Source of the DNA: Immundisolibacter sp049322795
GTDB taxonomy: Bacteria; Pseudomonadota; Gammaproteobacteria; Immundisolibacterales; Immundisolibacteraceae
Direction: 5' to 3'
DNA: 64,000 nucleotides
Assembly (NCBI GenBank): GCA_049322795.1
Contig: JBMOQH010000008.1
Span: 124,001 to 188,000 of the forward strand
The notes beneath the pieces are model-generated. The model saw only the letters and a list, made by a program, of their open reading frames with translations, searched no databases and was not told the DNA's origin. A program made the position numbers and the translations under genes. This document shows positions 38,530 to 46,843 of the stretch, piece after piece. Within the stretch, counting starts at the first letter, position 1. Each line of letters begins with the position of its first letter.

Positions 38530-39152
38530 GCATCATCGACATCCTGCGCCTGGGGCCGGTGATGCCGGTGCTGGTGATTGACACCATCGAGCACGCCGTG
38601 CCGCTGGCGCGGGCCCTGGTGGCGGGCGGCATCCGGGTGCTGGAAGTGACGCTGCGCACGCCGGTGGCGTTCGATGCCGTGCGCGCCATCCGCGCCGACG
38701 TGCCTGACGCGGTGGTCGGCATGGGCACGCTCGCGCGGGCGCAGGATCTTGTCGCCGCGCGCGAGGCCGGTGCCGCCTTTGGCGTCAGTCCGGGTGCCTA
38801 TCCCGAGCTGCTGGCGGCGGCACAGCGCAGCGGCCTGCCGCTGCTGCCGGGCACCATGACGCCGTCCGACGTGATGGCCGTGCGCGCGGCGGGCTTCACC
38901 GCCTGCAAGCTGTTCCCGGCCGCGCAGGCCGGCGGCGTCGGCATGCTGAAGGCGCTGCACGGGCCGTTCCCGGACCAGCTGTTCTGCCCCACCGGCGGCA
39001 TCGACGCGGCCAGTGCGCCGGGGTTTCTCGCCCTGCCCAACGTGGCCTGCGTGGGCGGCTCGTGGCTCGCGCCCAAGGCGGCGATGCAGGCCGGAGACTG
39101 GGCGGCCATCACGGCGCTGGCGCAGGCGGCGACGGCGCTGCGCGCAATTTAG
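38526..39152 (+). CDS. eda: KDPG/KHG aldolase
   Basis: Splits 2-keto-3-deoxy-6-phosphogluconate to pyruvate and glyceraldehyde 3-phosphate. 208 residues. Motifs: VMPVLVIDTIEHAVPLA, GIRVLEVTLRTP with the catalytic Glu, VGMGTL, LPGTMTPSDVMA, and the Schiff-base lysine in ACKLFPAAQAGG; FCPTGGID follows. GTG start overlapping the edd stop. Confidence 0.94.
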
Positions 39153-39224
39153 GGCGGGCTGAAAATTTCGTCGCCGGACGGCATCATCCGGGTTCGGCCT
39201 GATCCCGTCTCAAGGAACGATTCC

Positions 39225-40025
39225 ATGGCGCGCTTGCCCACGCTGTACATCCCGCACGGCGGTGGCCCGTGCTTTTTCATGGACTGGAATCCGCCCGATA
39301 CCTGGGACCGCATGGCGGCCTGGCTGCGCGGGCTGGCGGCCGATATCGGGCAGCACCCGCGCGCCGTGCTGCTGATCTCGGGCCATTGGGAGGAGCCGCG
39401 CGTCAGCGTCAACGCGCAGGCCCAGCCGCCGCTGCTGTTCGACTACTACGGCTTTCCGCCGCACACCTACCAACTCAAATACCCGGCGCCGGGCGATCCT
39501 GCGCTGGCCGCGCGGGTGCAGGCGCTGCTGGCGGCCGGCGGCGTGCCGACCCGCGCCGAGACCGAACGCGGGCTCGACCACGGCGTGTTCGTGCCGTTTC
39601 TGCTGATCTATCCGCAGGCCGACGTGCCGATCGTGCAGCTGTCGTTGCACGAAAGCCTGGACGCGGCGGCGCACCTGGCGCTGGGCGCGCTGCTCGAGCC
39701 GCTGCGCGACGAGGGCGTGCTGATCGTCGGCAGCGGCATGAGTTACCACAACATGCGCGGCCTGATGGGCGGCGGCACCCCGGGGCCGGACTCGGAGCGT
39801 TTCGACGCCTGGCTCGGCGACGCGTGCAGCGCCGCACCGGCCGAGCGCGCGCGGCTGCTGACGCACTGGGCACAGGCGCCGGCAGCGCGCGCCAGCCACC
39901 CGCGCGAGGAGCATCTGCTGCCGCTGATGGTGGCGGCCGGCGCCGCCGGGAGCGATCCCGGCCGGCGGGTGTTTCACGACCGGGTCATGGGCGCCACGGT
40001 GTCGGCGTTTGCGTTCGGAGCCTGA
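39225..40025 (+). CDS. Class III extradiol-type dioxygenase, DODA/LigB family
   Basis: 266 residues of the LigB superfamily, close to the YgiD/DODA branch. Candidate metal or active-site histidines are in YIPHGGGPCFFMD, LLISGHWEEP, ERGLDHGVFVPF and HPREEHLLPLMVAAGA. These enzymes open catechol-type rings using iron (or zinc in plants). The start gives the usual LPTLYIPHGGGP N-terminus. It is followed by a BphD-like hydrolase, so a role in ring cleavage is tempting; but YgiD-like proteins also occur without such pathways. Confidence 0.8.
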   Translation: MARLPTLYIPHGGGPCFFMDWNPPDTWDRMAAWLRGLAADIGQHPRAVLLISGHWEEPRVSVNAQAQPPLLFDYYGFPPHTYQLKYPAPGDPALAARVQALLAAGGVPTRAETERGLDHGVFVPFLLIYPQADVPIVQLSLHESLDAAAHLALGALLEPLRDEGVLIVGSGMSYHNMRGLMGGGTPGPDSERFDAWLGDACSAAPAERARLLTHWAQAPAARASHPREEHLLPLMVAAGAAGSDPGRRVFHDRVMGATVSAFAFGA

Positions 40026-40083
40026 GGGTCGCGGCGCGGCATCTCGGGACCGCTTGCAGGCGCGCCCGGCAGCGCGTCGCGCA

Positions 40084-40131
40084 AAGTGCCATGGAGGGCA
40101 CTTATTGAGCGTTTGATTTATTGAGTATGCT
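40084..40131 (+). promoter_or_regulatory. Hairpin, TTATTGAG direct repeat and possible promoter upstream of the BphD-like gene
   Basis: A 7-bp stem AAGTGCC / GGCACTT (40084-40103) is followed by two direct copies of TTATTGAG at 40102-40109 and 40118-40125, 16 bp apart. TATGCT at 40126-40131 could be a -10 box; TTGAGC at 40105-40110 would be its -35 but with a short 15-bp spacer. Direct repeats beside a -35 region suggest an activator site of the AraC/XylS kind. The hydrolase ATG is 134 bp further. Confidence 0.35.
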
Positions 40132-40265
40132 TGCCCGGCGCGGACGGCGAGCCGGCGATCGGTCGTCACGCTGCGGCGCAGTGGCCGGTGTGCCGCTGCC
40201 CCTGCCAGCGGGGTTCACGCCCCGCACCCATTTCCTACCCCATCGATGCCAAGAGGAGAACGATC

Positions 40266-41123
40266 ATGGCCGATCTGACCGATGCGTCCACGAGCAAATA
40301 CGCTGCCGTCACCGAGGGCAGCCTCAAGGATTTCAAGATTCACTACAACGACGCCGGCCAGGGCGAGGTTGTGATCATGCTGCACGGCGGCGGGCCCGGC
40401 GCCACCGGCTGGAGCAACTTCAACCGCAACATCGGCGCGTTCGTGGACGCCGGCTACCGCGTCATCCTGCCGGACTGCCCGGGTTTCGGTAAGTCCGACG
40501 AGATCGTGTCCGACGTGCAGCGCGGCCTGCTCAATGCGCACGCGGTCAAGGGTCTGATCGATACGCTGGGCATCAAGAAGGTGCACCTGATCGGCAACTC
40601 GATGGGCGGTGCCACGGCCCTGAACTTCGCGCTCGAGTATCCGGACAGTCTGGACCGGCTGATCCTCATGGGGCCGGGGGGGCTTGGGCCGAGCCTGATG
40701 CAGCCGAACCCGCAGGAAGGCATCAAGCGGATGATGCGGCTGTACGGCCAGCCGACCTGGGAAAACTTCAACGCCATGCTCGAAGTGTTCGTCTTCGACC
40801 AGGCCGCGTTGACCGAGGAGCTGCGCAAGGGTCGCTGGGCCAACATCGAGGGCAACCTGCAGCATCTGAAGAACTTCGTCACCAGCTTCCAGAGCGCGTC
40901 GCTGGCCGCCTGGGACGTCAGCCACCGGGTGCCGGCCATCAAGCACCGCACGCTGGTCACCTGGGGTCGTGACGACCGCTTCGTGCCGATCGACCACGGC
41001 CTGAAGCTGATCAACCTGCTGCAGGACGCGCAGCTGCACGTGTTCTCGCGCTGCGGGCACTGGGTGCAGTTCGAGCACTCGGCCGCTTTCAACCGCCTGG
41101 TGCTGGACTTCCTGAAGAATTGA
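40266..41123 (+). CDS. bphD: BphD-like meta-cleavage product (C-C bond) hydrolase
   Basis: Alpha/beta hydrolase of 285 residues, the size of HOPDA hydrolase BphD. Oxyanion region MLHGGGPGATGWSNF, nucleophile Ser112 in GNSMGGATALNFALEYP, acid Asp237 in WGRDDRFVPIDHGLKL and base His265 in CGHWVQFEH: these positions coincide with the Ser112/Asp237/His265 triad I recall for Burkholderia BphD. It should hydrolyse the vinylogous 1,5-diketone formed by meta ring cleavage of a biphenyl- or related aryl-catechol. GAGGAGAAC ribosome-binding site. A Rieske oxygenase gene follows 95 bp later. Confidence 0.9.
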   Translation: MADLTDASTSKYAAVTEGSLKDFKIHYNDAGQGEVVIMLHGGGPGATGWSNFNRNIGAFVDAGYRVILPDCPGFGKSDEIVSDVQRGLLNAHAVKGLIDTLGIKKVHLIGNSMGGATALNFALEYPDSLDRLILMGPGGLGPSLMQPNPQEGIKRMMRLYGQPTWENFNAMLEVFVFDQAALTEELRKGRWANIEGNLQHLKNFVTSFQSASLAAWDVSHRVPAIKHRTLVTWGRDDRFVPIDHGLKLINLLQDAQLHVFSRCGHWVQFEHSAAFNRLVLDFLKN

Positions 41124-41218
41124 TGAAGTCCTGATCCCAACACGCCGGGCGGTGCGCCGCCCGGCGTCCACCAAGGGCCGCGTCAGATGGCCCCGGTGGC
41201 GTCCCGAGGAGGATGCTC

Positions 41219-42436
41219 ATGAACAGCCCAGCGGACCGGAACCCGAGGCCGTTCGCGCCACGCTACCCGCAGCTCGGCACCGGCCCGGTGCCGGTCAGCT
41301 CCGCGGTGGATCCGGCGTTCTTCGAGCAGGAACGCGAGCGCATCTTTCGCGGCATGTGGGTGAACCTCATCCTGCGCGAGGAGGATCTGCCGAAGTCCGG
41401 CGACTACTTCGTGCGTTATCTCGAGGCGCAGGACGCCTCGATCCTGGTGGTGCGCGGCGACGACGGGCGGCTGCGGGCGTTTCACAACGTGTGCACGCAC
41501 CGCGGCAACCAGGTGGCCGAGGAGGGCTCAGGCAGTTGCAAGGGATTCCAGTGCAACTTCCACGGCTGGACCTACGACACCCGCGGCCGGCTGGCCTTCG
41601 TCACCGACGAGCAGCGCTTTCACAATCTCGACAAGCCAGCCCTTGGCCTGCCGCCGGTGCACCTCGACACCTGGCGCGGCTTCATCTTCGTGAACCTCGC
41701 CAAGCGTCCGGCGCAGACGCTCGAGATGGCGATGTCCGAGTTCAATCAGGACCTGAAGCCCTATCCGTTCGAGCGCATGGTGCTGGCCGGGCGCTACCGC
41801 TACACGGTGAACGCCAACTGGAAGGTGACCATGAACGCCTTCCAGGAGTCCTACCACGGCGCCTTCGTGCACAAGCTGTCGGTGGGGCAGTGCATCAGCC
41901 CGGAGGATCCGTACCTCGCTGTGCAGCGCATCAAGCTGCAGGAAAACGGCAATCAGTCGATTTCGGTGCACCTCGCCCCGCACGAGCCCAGTCCCGCCGA
42001 GAAGCTGGCGTTCGGCTTCGGCGCCACCTTCACGCAGGGCGGTGCGGGCGATTCGGCGGCCTTTCCCGGTACCGCGCAGGGGCAGGTACGCGACTGGGGC
42101 TTTGACCTCAACATCATTTTTCCGTACTCGCGCATCAATGTCGGTGCCGGCTGGTACTACGTGGACGCCTTCTGGCCGGTGGCGCACGACCGGACCGTCT
42201 ACGAGCTGGCCTATTACTTCCCGCTGCCGCAGCGGGCGTCGGAAATGATCAGTCAGGAGTACAGCAAGATCGTGCTGCGGGACCTGTCGCGCGAGGATCT
42301 GGCCACCAACGAGGCGACGCACCGCTCGCTGCGCTCCGGCGCCATCCGCCAGATGATGCTGTCGGACCAGGAAATCGCCGTGCGGCACCTGTACCACACG
42401 GTGGCGGCGCGCTGCGGCAAGGAGCGCGTGGCATGA
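41219..42436 (+). CDS. Rieske aromatic ring-hydroxylating oxygenase, alpha subunit (second copy)
   Basis: 405 residues. Rieske ligands CTHRG (Cys92, His94) and CNFHGW (Cys112, His115) with the standard 17-residue spacing. The catalytic domain has NAFQESYHGAFVH, providing the two iron histidines. AGGAGG at 41207-41212 favours the ATG at 41219 over the one at 41213. It is unlike the first Rieske protein in most positions, so they are separate families, not a recent duplicate. No beta subunit gene follows; instead a 118-residue gene overlaps by four bases. Substrate unknown. Confidence 0.9.
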   Translation: MNSPADRNPRPFAPRYPQLGTGPVPVSSAVDPAFFEQERERIFRGMWVNLILREEDLPKSGDYFVRYLEAQDASILVVRGDDGRLRAFHNVCTHRGNQVAEEGSGSCKGFQCNFHGWTYDTRGRLAFVTDEQRFHNLDKPALGLPPVHLDTWRGFIFVNLAKRPAQTLEMAMSEFNQDLKPYPFERMVLAGRYRYTVNANWKVTMNAFQESYHGAFVHKLSVGQCISPEDPYLAVQRIKLQENGNQSISVHLAPHEPSPAEKLAFGFGATFTQGGAGDSAAFPGTAQGQVRDWGFDLNIIFPYSRINVGAGWYYVDAFWPVAHDRTVYELAYYFPLPQRASEMISQEYSKIVLRDLSREDLATNEATHRSLRSGAIRQMMLSDQEIAVRHLYHTVAARCGKERVA

Positions 42437-42789
42437 GCGCGCCGACCACGCTGCCGGCGCCGTTCGGCCATCTGGAGCCGTGGCTGTCGTTCGCCTTGCC
42501 CAGCGAGGACGCGCGCATGCGCCGGCGGCTGTCGGCGTCCATGGACGAGTTGACCGGTCTCTATCGCACGCTGGTCGGCGAGATGTCGGCCATCGCGGCC
42601 CATTTGGACCAATGGCCGCTGGCCGAGCTGCCGGCTGAGCACAAACCGCTGCTCTATCTGGCGCTGTCGTTCATGGAAGCGGCGATGGCGGTAGAGGCTT
42701 TCCACCAGCCAGGACCGCCGCACGCCACCACCGCCGAGAGCATGGTGGTGTACCCGGGGCGGGCAGAGCAGATGCTGAACCCGACCTGA
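42433..42789 (+). CDS. Small conserved-looking protein translationally coupled to the Rieske oxygenase
   Basis: 118 residues, not recognised. It overlaps the oxygenase stop (ATGA). Predicted mostly helical: MRRRLSASMDELTGLYRTLV, EMSAIAAHLDQWPL and PLLYLALSFMEAAMAVEAF. It is too short and too helical to be the cone-shaped SnoaL-like beta subunit, and has no cysteine for a ferredoxin. Translational coupling suggests an oxygenase accessory role. Confidence 0.65.
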   Translation: MSAPTTLPAPFGHLEPWLSFALPSEDARMRRRLSASMDELTGLYRTLVGEMSAIAAHLDQWPLAELPAEHKPLLYLALSFMEAAMAVEAFHQPGPPHATTAESMVVYPGRAEQMLNPT

Positions 42790-42968
42790 GCCGCGACGGA
42801 CCGGGTCGGTCCGTTGCAGTCGAGGTCGTGTGGATGCGGGTTGGGTGGTCCTTGCCCGTCGTCGGTTCGCCGATGTTGCGGCCGCCAGTGTGAATGGATG
42901 CACCATTCCGGCATGCCCGGCGCCTGACAATGACGCCCCGTCTTCACGCTGTCCGAGAGGTGCGTGCC

Positions 42969-43943
42969 ATGTTGTTCATCACCAATCGTTTCCCGACCCA
43001 GACCATCAGAACCCGTGTCGGCCGGTCTTTCGATTTCGATCTCAAGAACAACGCCGGCAGCAATTCGGTCTTCTACTGCCGGCGCCTGGAAAAGGGTCGG
43101 TACGAGGAGATCGGCGGCCTCAACCTGATGTCGGAGCTGAAGGCTTCGCCGTACCGCCAGCTGCTGGTGTACCTCCATGGTTTCTCGAACTTGCCGGAGG
43201 CGGTGTTCGAAGGCGCGAGTGAGTTCCAGGCGCTGTGCGATGCGCAGAAAAAACACGAATTGCTGGTGCTGCCCGTGGTGTGGCCCTGTGACGATGACCT
43301 GGGCATCGTCAAGGATTACTGGGACGACCAGAAGGCGGCGGACGCCAGCGCCTTCGCGCTGGCCCGCGTGCTCGGTCACTTCATGACCTGGCGCGACGAT
43401 GCGCAGCGCAATCCGCAGGACGATCCCTGCCTCAAGCGCATCAACATGCTGGCGCATTCCATGGGCAACCGGGTGCTGCGCGAGACCTTGCGCGTATGGG
43501 CCTACTACGACCTGCCCGGCGGGGTGCCGCTGCTGTTCCGCAACACCTACCTGGTGGCGGCCGACATCGAGAACGAATCCATCCACAAGGGCGAGGCGGG
43601 CGAGCTGATCAGCCACGCCTCGCGCAACGTCGTGGTTTATTACGCTTCGGACGATCTCGCATTGCGGGCCAGCAAGGTGTCGAATCTGAAGAACAAGATC
43701 GCGTCACGCCGGCTGGGGCACAGCGGGCCGGAGAACATGGAATTGACCCCTGGCAACGTCTACGCCGTGGACTGCGACGACGTGAACACCGCCTACGACC
43801 CGCCCAAGGGCCACAGCTATTTCCGCTCCGGCACCACCGCCGGCAAGCCCGGCAAGGTGTTCGACCACATCTGGCAGACCATCATGACCGGCCGCGTGTT
43901 TCCGGACGACGAGTTTCGCCGCACCAGCATCATTCGGGGCTGA
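42969..43943 (+). CDS. Alpha/beta hydrolase, DUF900-type
   Basis: 324 residues. LLVYLHGFSN is the oxyanion-loop region and NMLAHSMGNRVLRE carries the nucleophile serine (GxSxG variant AHSMGN) typical of DUF900 esterase/lipase-like proteins. Later DCDDVNTAYDPPKGHSYFRS supplies a candidate Asp and His. The ATG at 42969 gives MLFITNRFP, a family-like beginning. A 7-bp hairpin (ACGGACC / GGTCCGT, 42796-42814) separates it from the oxygenase genes, so it may be its own unit. Substrate unknown. Confidence 0.78.
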   Translation: MLFITNRFPTQTIRTRVGRSFDFDLKNNAGSNSVFYCRRLEKGRYEEIGGLNLMSELKASPYRQLLVYLHGFSNLPEAVFEGASEFQALCDAQKKHELLVLPVVWPCDDDLGIVKDYWDDQKAADASAFALARVLGHFMTWRDDAQRNPQDDPCLKRINMLAHSMGNRVLRETLRVWAYYDLPGGVPLLFRNTYLVAADIENESIHKGEAGELISHASRNVVVYYASDDLALRASKVSNLKNKIASRRLGHSGPENMELTPGNVYAVDCDDVNTAYDPPKGHSYFRSGTTAGKPGKVFDHIWQTIMTGRVFPDDEFRRTSIIRG

Positions 43944-43969
43944 GCGCTGGCGTCAGGCACGCGAGGCAG

Positions 43970-43998
43970 GGGTTCCCCATTGGGCTGATGGGGAACCC
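43970..43998. terminator. Hairpin between convergent genes, probable bidirectional terminator
   Basis: An 11-bp perfect stem, GGGTTCCCCAT (43970-43980) with ATGGGGAACCC (43988-43998), loop of 7. Located between the DUF900-type hydrolase and the crotonase gene, which converge. There is only a short TT after it on the plus strand. Confidence 0.55.
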
Positions 43999-44022
43999 TT
44001 CCGGCCATCAGCGCCGGCGGCC

Positions 44023-44844
44023 TCAGACGTCGTTCTTCAGCTCGTAGGACTGCAATCCCGGCTTGAACTCGCGCTTCTTGAACGAGGCCAGCGCCGTGCG
44101 CACCCAGTCATCGTTGGTCTCGCGCGACAGTTCCCACATCTTGGCCATCTCGTAGTCGATGGCGGCCTCGAAATCCATCCAGCGGACCTTCTCGTAGACC
44201 TCCTTGGTCTTGCCGAGCACCGTGCGCCCGAGGCGCGTGAGCATCTTCACCACGCGGTCGGTTTCGGCGTCCAGCTCGGCGAGCGGCACCGACCTGGTGG
44301 CGTAGCCCATCTGCTCGGCCTGCTTGCCGGTGAAGGTCTCGCCGGTGAGCGCGTAGTACAGCGCCTTCTTGCGCGCCGGCATGTTGTTGGCGTAGGCCCA
44401 GGTGGTGCCGCCGCCGGGGAAGATGCCGAAGTTCACTTCCGACAGGCCCCAGGTGGAGTCCTCGGCCGCGAGCACGATGTCGAGCACGCCGGCCAGTGCC
44501 ATGCCGCCGCCGAAGCACCAGCCATTCACCTTGCCGATGGTGACCGCCGGGTGGTTCTTCATGCGCGTGAACCAGCCGAACGCATTCTTGTTGATCTCGG
44601 CCATCAGGTCCGGCTTGTCGAACGGTTCGAGGAAGCAGCCTTCGAGGTCCATGCCGGCGCAAAACGCGTCGCCGGCGCCGGTGATGACGATGACCTTGAC
44701 CCGCGCGCGGTCGATTTCGTCCAGCACCTTGACCATCTCGGCGTGCAGGGTGGGACTCATGCAGTTGCGCTTTTCGGGCCGGTTGAAGGTGACGTGGGCG
44801 GCGTTGTCGCGGATGTCCAGCAGGACGGTCTGGTAGCTGCTCAT
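44023..44844 (-). CDS. p-Hydroxycinnamoyl-CoA hydratase/lyase-like crotonase
   Basis: 273 residues of the enoyl-CoA hydratase family. FNRPEKRNCMSPTLHAEM, TGAGDAFCAGMDLEG, NGWCFGGGMALAGVLDIVLA (oxyanion hole) and WGLSEVNFGIFPGGGTTWAY resemble feruloyl-CoA hydratase/lyase, which releases vanillin and acetyl-CoA from feruloyl-CoA. The catalytic Glu position is in LSEVNFG. ATG at 44844 has AGGAG upstream; the earlier in-frame codons are not conserved. Divergent from ubiD. Related cinnamoyl-type CoA esters are possible substrates. Confidence 0.82.
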   Translation of the reverse strand: MSSYQTVLLDIRDNAAHVTFNRPEKRNCMSPTLHAEMVKVLDEIDRARVKVIVITGAGDAFCAGMDLEGCFLEPFDKPDLMAEINKNAFGWFTRMKNHPAVTIGKVNGWCFGGGMALAGVLDIVLAAEDSTWGLSEVNFGIFPGGGTTWAYANNMPARKKALYYALTGETFTGKQAEQMGYATRSVPLAELDAETDRVVKMLTRLGRTVLGKTKEVYEKVRWMDFEAAIDYEMAKMWELSRETNDDWVRTALASFKKREFKPGLQSYELKNDV

Positions 44845-44942
44845 GTTTCTCCTCGCGCTTTGTGTATTCGGGCGCCCGCGGGCCGACGGCCACCGGAGCG
44901 GCGAGCAATTTAACACTCGTTCAGGTTTGTTCGTGCACCGGC

Positions 44943-44971
44943 TTGCCTGATGCCGGGGGCGGGTCTATAAG
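44943..44971 (+). promoter_or_regulatory. Candidate sigma-70 promoter for ubiD
   Basis: TTGCCT (44943-44948) and TATAAG (44966-44971), separated by 17 bp, about 108 bp before the ubiD ATG in a region divergent from the crotonase gene. The match to TTGACA/TATAAT is good for so GC-rich a genome. Confidence 0.5.
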
Positions 44972-45079
44972 AGGCGCTCGGGCGGCCCCCATCCTGGTCG
45001 CCCGCAGCGGCGGAGCAGGGATGGTCCGCGTCTCGGCCACGGAGGGTGACGACACATCACAACCATCCGGAGGAGACCC

Positions 45080-46549
45080 ATGGACCAGACCACCCGCACC
45101 CCGACCCACGCCGGCCTGATGGACTTTCGGGCCTGGCTGCACGAGCTCGAACGCACCGGCCACCTGGTGCGCATCAGTGACGAAATCGACCCGCAGACCG
45201 AGGCCGGCGCCATCATGCGTCTGGCCAACGAGCGCCAGTCCCCGGCGCAGTGGTTCACGAACTGCAAGGGCGCCATGAAGGGCGCCACGCTGCTGGGTGG
45301 GCCATTCGCCACCAAGGAGCGCATCGCCATCGCCTTTGGCCTGCCGCCGGACACGCCGCACTCGGTGGTGACCGACGTGTTCGCCGACGGCCTGCACGGC
45401 ACGCGCATCAAGCCCGAGATCGTGTCGTCCGGCGTCTGTCAGGAACACGTGCTGCTCGGCGACGACGTCGACCTCGACCTGCTGCCGGTCGCCCGGCTGC
45501 ACCCGCAGGACGGCGGCCCGTACATCGGCACGCTCAACATCGGCGTGTGCAGGGACTTCGACTCCGAGTGGGTGAACTGGGGCACCTACCGCGGCATGAA
45601 GCACGACAAGAAGAGCACCGGCCTGTGGCTGGGGCCGCTGAACCAGGGCGGGCAGATCCTCAGGAAATACCGCGCCGCCGACCGGGTGATGGAGTACGCC
45701 ATGTTCTTCGGCGGCGACCCCATGCACAACATCGTCGCCTCGGCCAGCGTGCCGCCGGGCGTGTCGGAGGTGGAAGTCGTCGGCGGCATCCGCGGCGAGG
45801 CGGTGAAGCTCGTCAAGTGCAAGACGGTGGATCTGTACGTGCCGGCCAACGCCGAGATCGTGCTCGAAGGCACGGTGCGCCCGGGCGACGATCGCGAGGA
45901 GGGCCCGTTTGGCGAGTACCCCGGCTATGTGGTGTCCGGCACCAACCCGCGGCCGGTGTTCCGCCTGAGCGCGCTCACCTTCCGCAGCGACCCCATCCTG
46001 CCGGCCACCTGCCTGGGCGTGCCGGTGGACGACGCCATGATGTGGGTGCTGGAAGTCGCCGCCAGCGTCAAGGAGGCGCTGCGCGCCAAGGGCGTGCCCA
46101 TCGTCGACGTGGCGGTGCCGGAGTTCAGCGGCTGCCATGCGGTGGTGGTGTCGACCAGGACGCCGTATGCCGGCATCCCGCAGCTGATCTCGAGCATCAG
46201 CTGGGCGGACCGCAACGCCAGCTATTTTCCGTACGTGATCGTGGTGGACGAGGACGTCGACCCGTGGAACCTCGGCGAGGTATTCCACGCCCTGTGCACC
46301 AAGTGCAACCCGGTGCGCGACATCCACATCTACCCCGGCCACATCAACAGCCCGCTGACGCCGTACATCGCCGGCAACCCGCTGCGCGAGTTCGGTGCCG
46401 GCGGCGGCAACGTGCTGCTGGACTGCACCTGGCCCATCGAGTGGACGGCCGCGCAGCGTCCGCACCGCCTGGCCTTCAGCAATACGTACCCCGAGGCGGT
46501 GAAGGAGAAGGTGCTGGCCAACTTCGCCCGCTGGGGCCTGCAGCGCTAG
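45080..46549 (+). CDS. UbiD family (prenylated-FMN) decarboxylase
   Basis: 489 residues. MDFRAWLHELERTGHLVRI at the N-terminus, GTLNIGVCRD, the catalytic EGPFGEYPGY, and DEDVDPWNLGEVFHAL near the end are UbiD features. These enzymes reversibly decarboxylate aromatic or alpha,beta-unsaturated acids using prenylated FMN made by UbiX, which is not in the window. The context (crotonase, Rieske oxygenases) suggests an aromatic acid substrate rather than a ubiquinone precursor. GGAGGAGACCC ribosome-binding site. Its stop codon is the start of a multi-hairpin repeat. Confidence 0.9.
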   Translation: MDQTTRTPTHAGLMDFRAWLHELERTGHLVRISDEIDPQTEAGAIMRLANERQSPAQWFTNCKGAMKGATLLGGPFATKERIAIAFGLPPDTPHSVVTDVFADGLHGTRIKPEIVSSGVCQEHVLLGDDVDLDLLPVARLHPQDGGPYIGTLNIGVCRDFDSEWVNWGTYRGMKHDKKSTGLWLGPLNQGGQILRKYRAADRVMEYAMFFGGDPMHNIVASASVPPGVSEVEVVGGIRGEAVKLVKCKTVDLYVPANAEIVLEGTVRPGDDREEGPFGEYPGYVVSGTNPRPVFRLSALTFRSDPILPATCLGVPVDDAMMWVLEVAASVKEALRAKGVPIVDVAVPEFSGCHAVVVSTRTPYAGIPQLISSISWADRNASYFPYVIVVDEDVDPWNLGEVFHALCTKCNPVRDIHIYPGHINSPLTPYIAGNPLREFGAGGGNVLLDCTWPIEWTAAQRPHRLAFSNTYPEAVKEKVLANFARWGLQR

Positions 46550-46663
46550 GGAAGCGCTGATTTTTTCAGCGCTTCCCGTCCGGGGCAGGATGCCCCGGCA
46601 TGAATCAAGCAGGAAGTGCTTGATTCACGGCGCCCGTCGCGGGCGTGTACCGCGCCGGGCGCC
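46549..46663. repeat. Multi-hairpin repeat element, copy 2 (inverted)
   Basis: Read from 46549: D' GGGAAGCGCTGA-TTTTT-TCAGCGCTTCCC (46549-46577), C' CCGGGGC-AGGAT-GCCCCGG (46580-46598), B' TGAATCAAGCA-GGAAG-TGCTTGATTCA (46601-46627) and A' GGCGCCCG-t-CGCGG / CCGCG-c-CGGGCGCC (46629-46663). The reverse complement matches 33262-33372 hairpin for hairpin. C and D are nearly identical, while A and B have different bases that still pair. D' begins at the last base of the ubiD stop codon. Confidence 0.85.
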
Positions 46664-46843
46664 GCCTCAGCGCCATGCGCGAATACGCGTCGATGGTGCC
46701 CGTGGGGAAGAATTCCGGGTGCGTTTCAGCGAGACAGACCCGTGATCCGGGGCCGTTTCCCACAGCGTCATTGAGGATAGGCGAAGCGGCTGCATACAAT
46801 CGCCGCCTTTCACGCGTCTTGCCCGCCGCCGCGCACCCATCGC

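Noticed and set aside
39225..40025. Definite catechol 2,3-dioxygenase
   Set aside because: The protein is LigB/DODA-like, not a type I extradiol enzyme; substrate cannot be set from sequence.
42433..42789. Beta subunit of the Rieske oxygenase
   Set aside because: Only 118 residues and helical, not the roughly 170-residue SnoaL-like fold.
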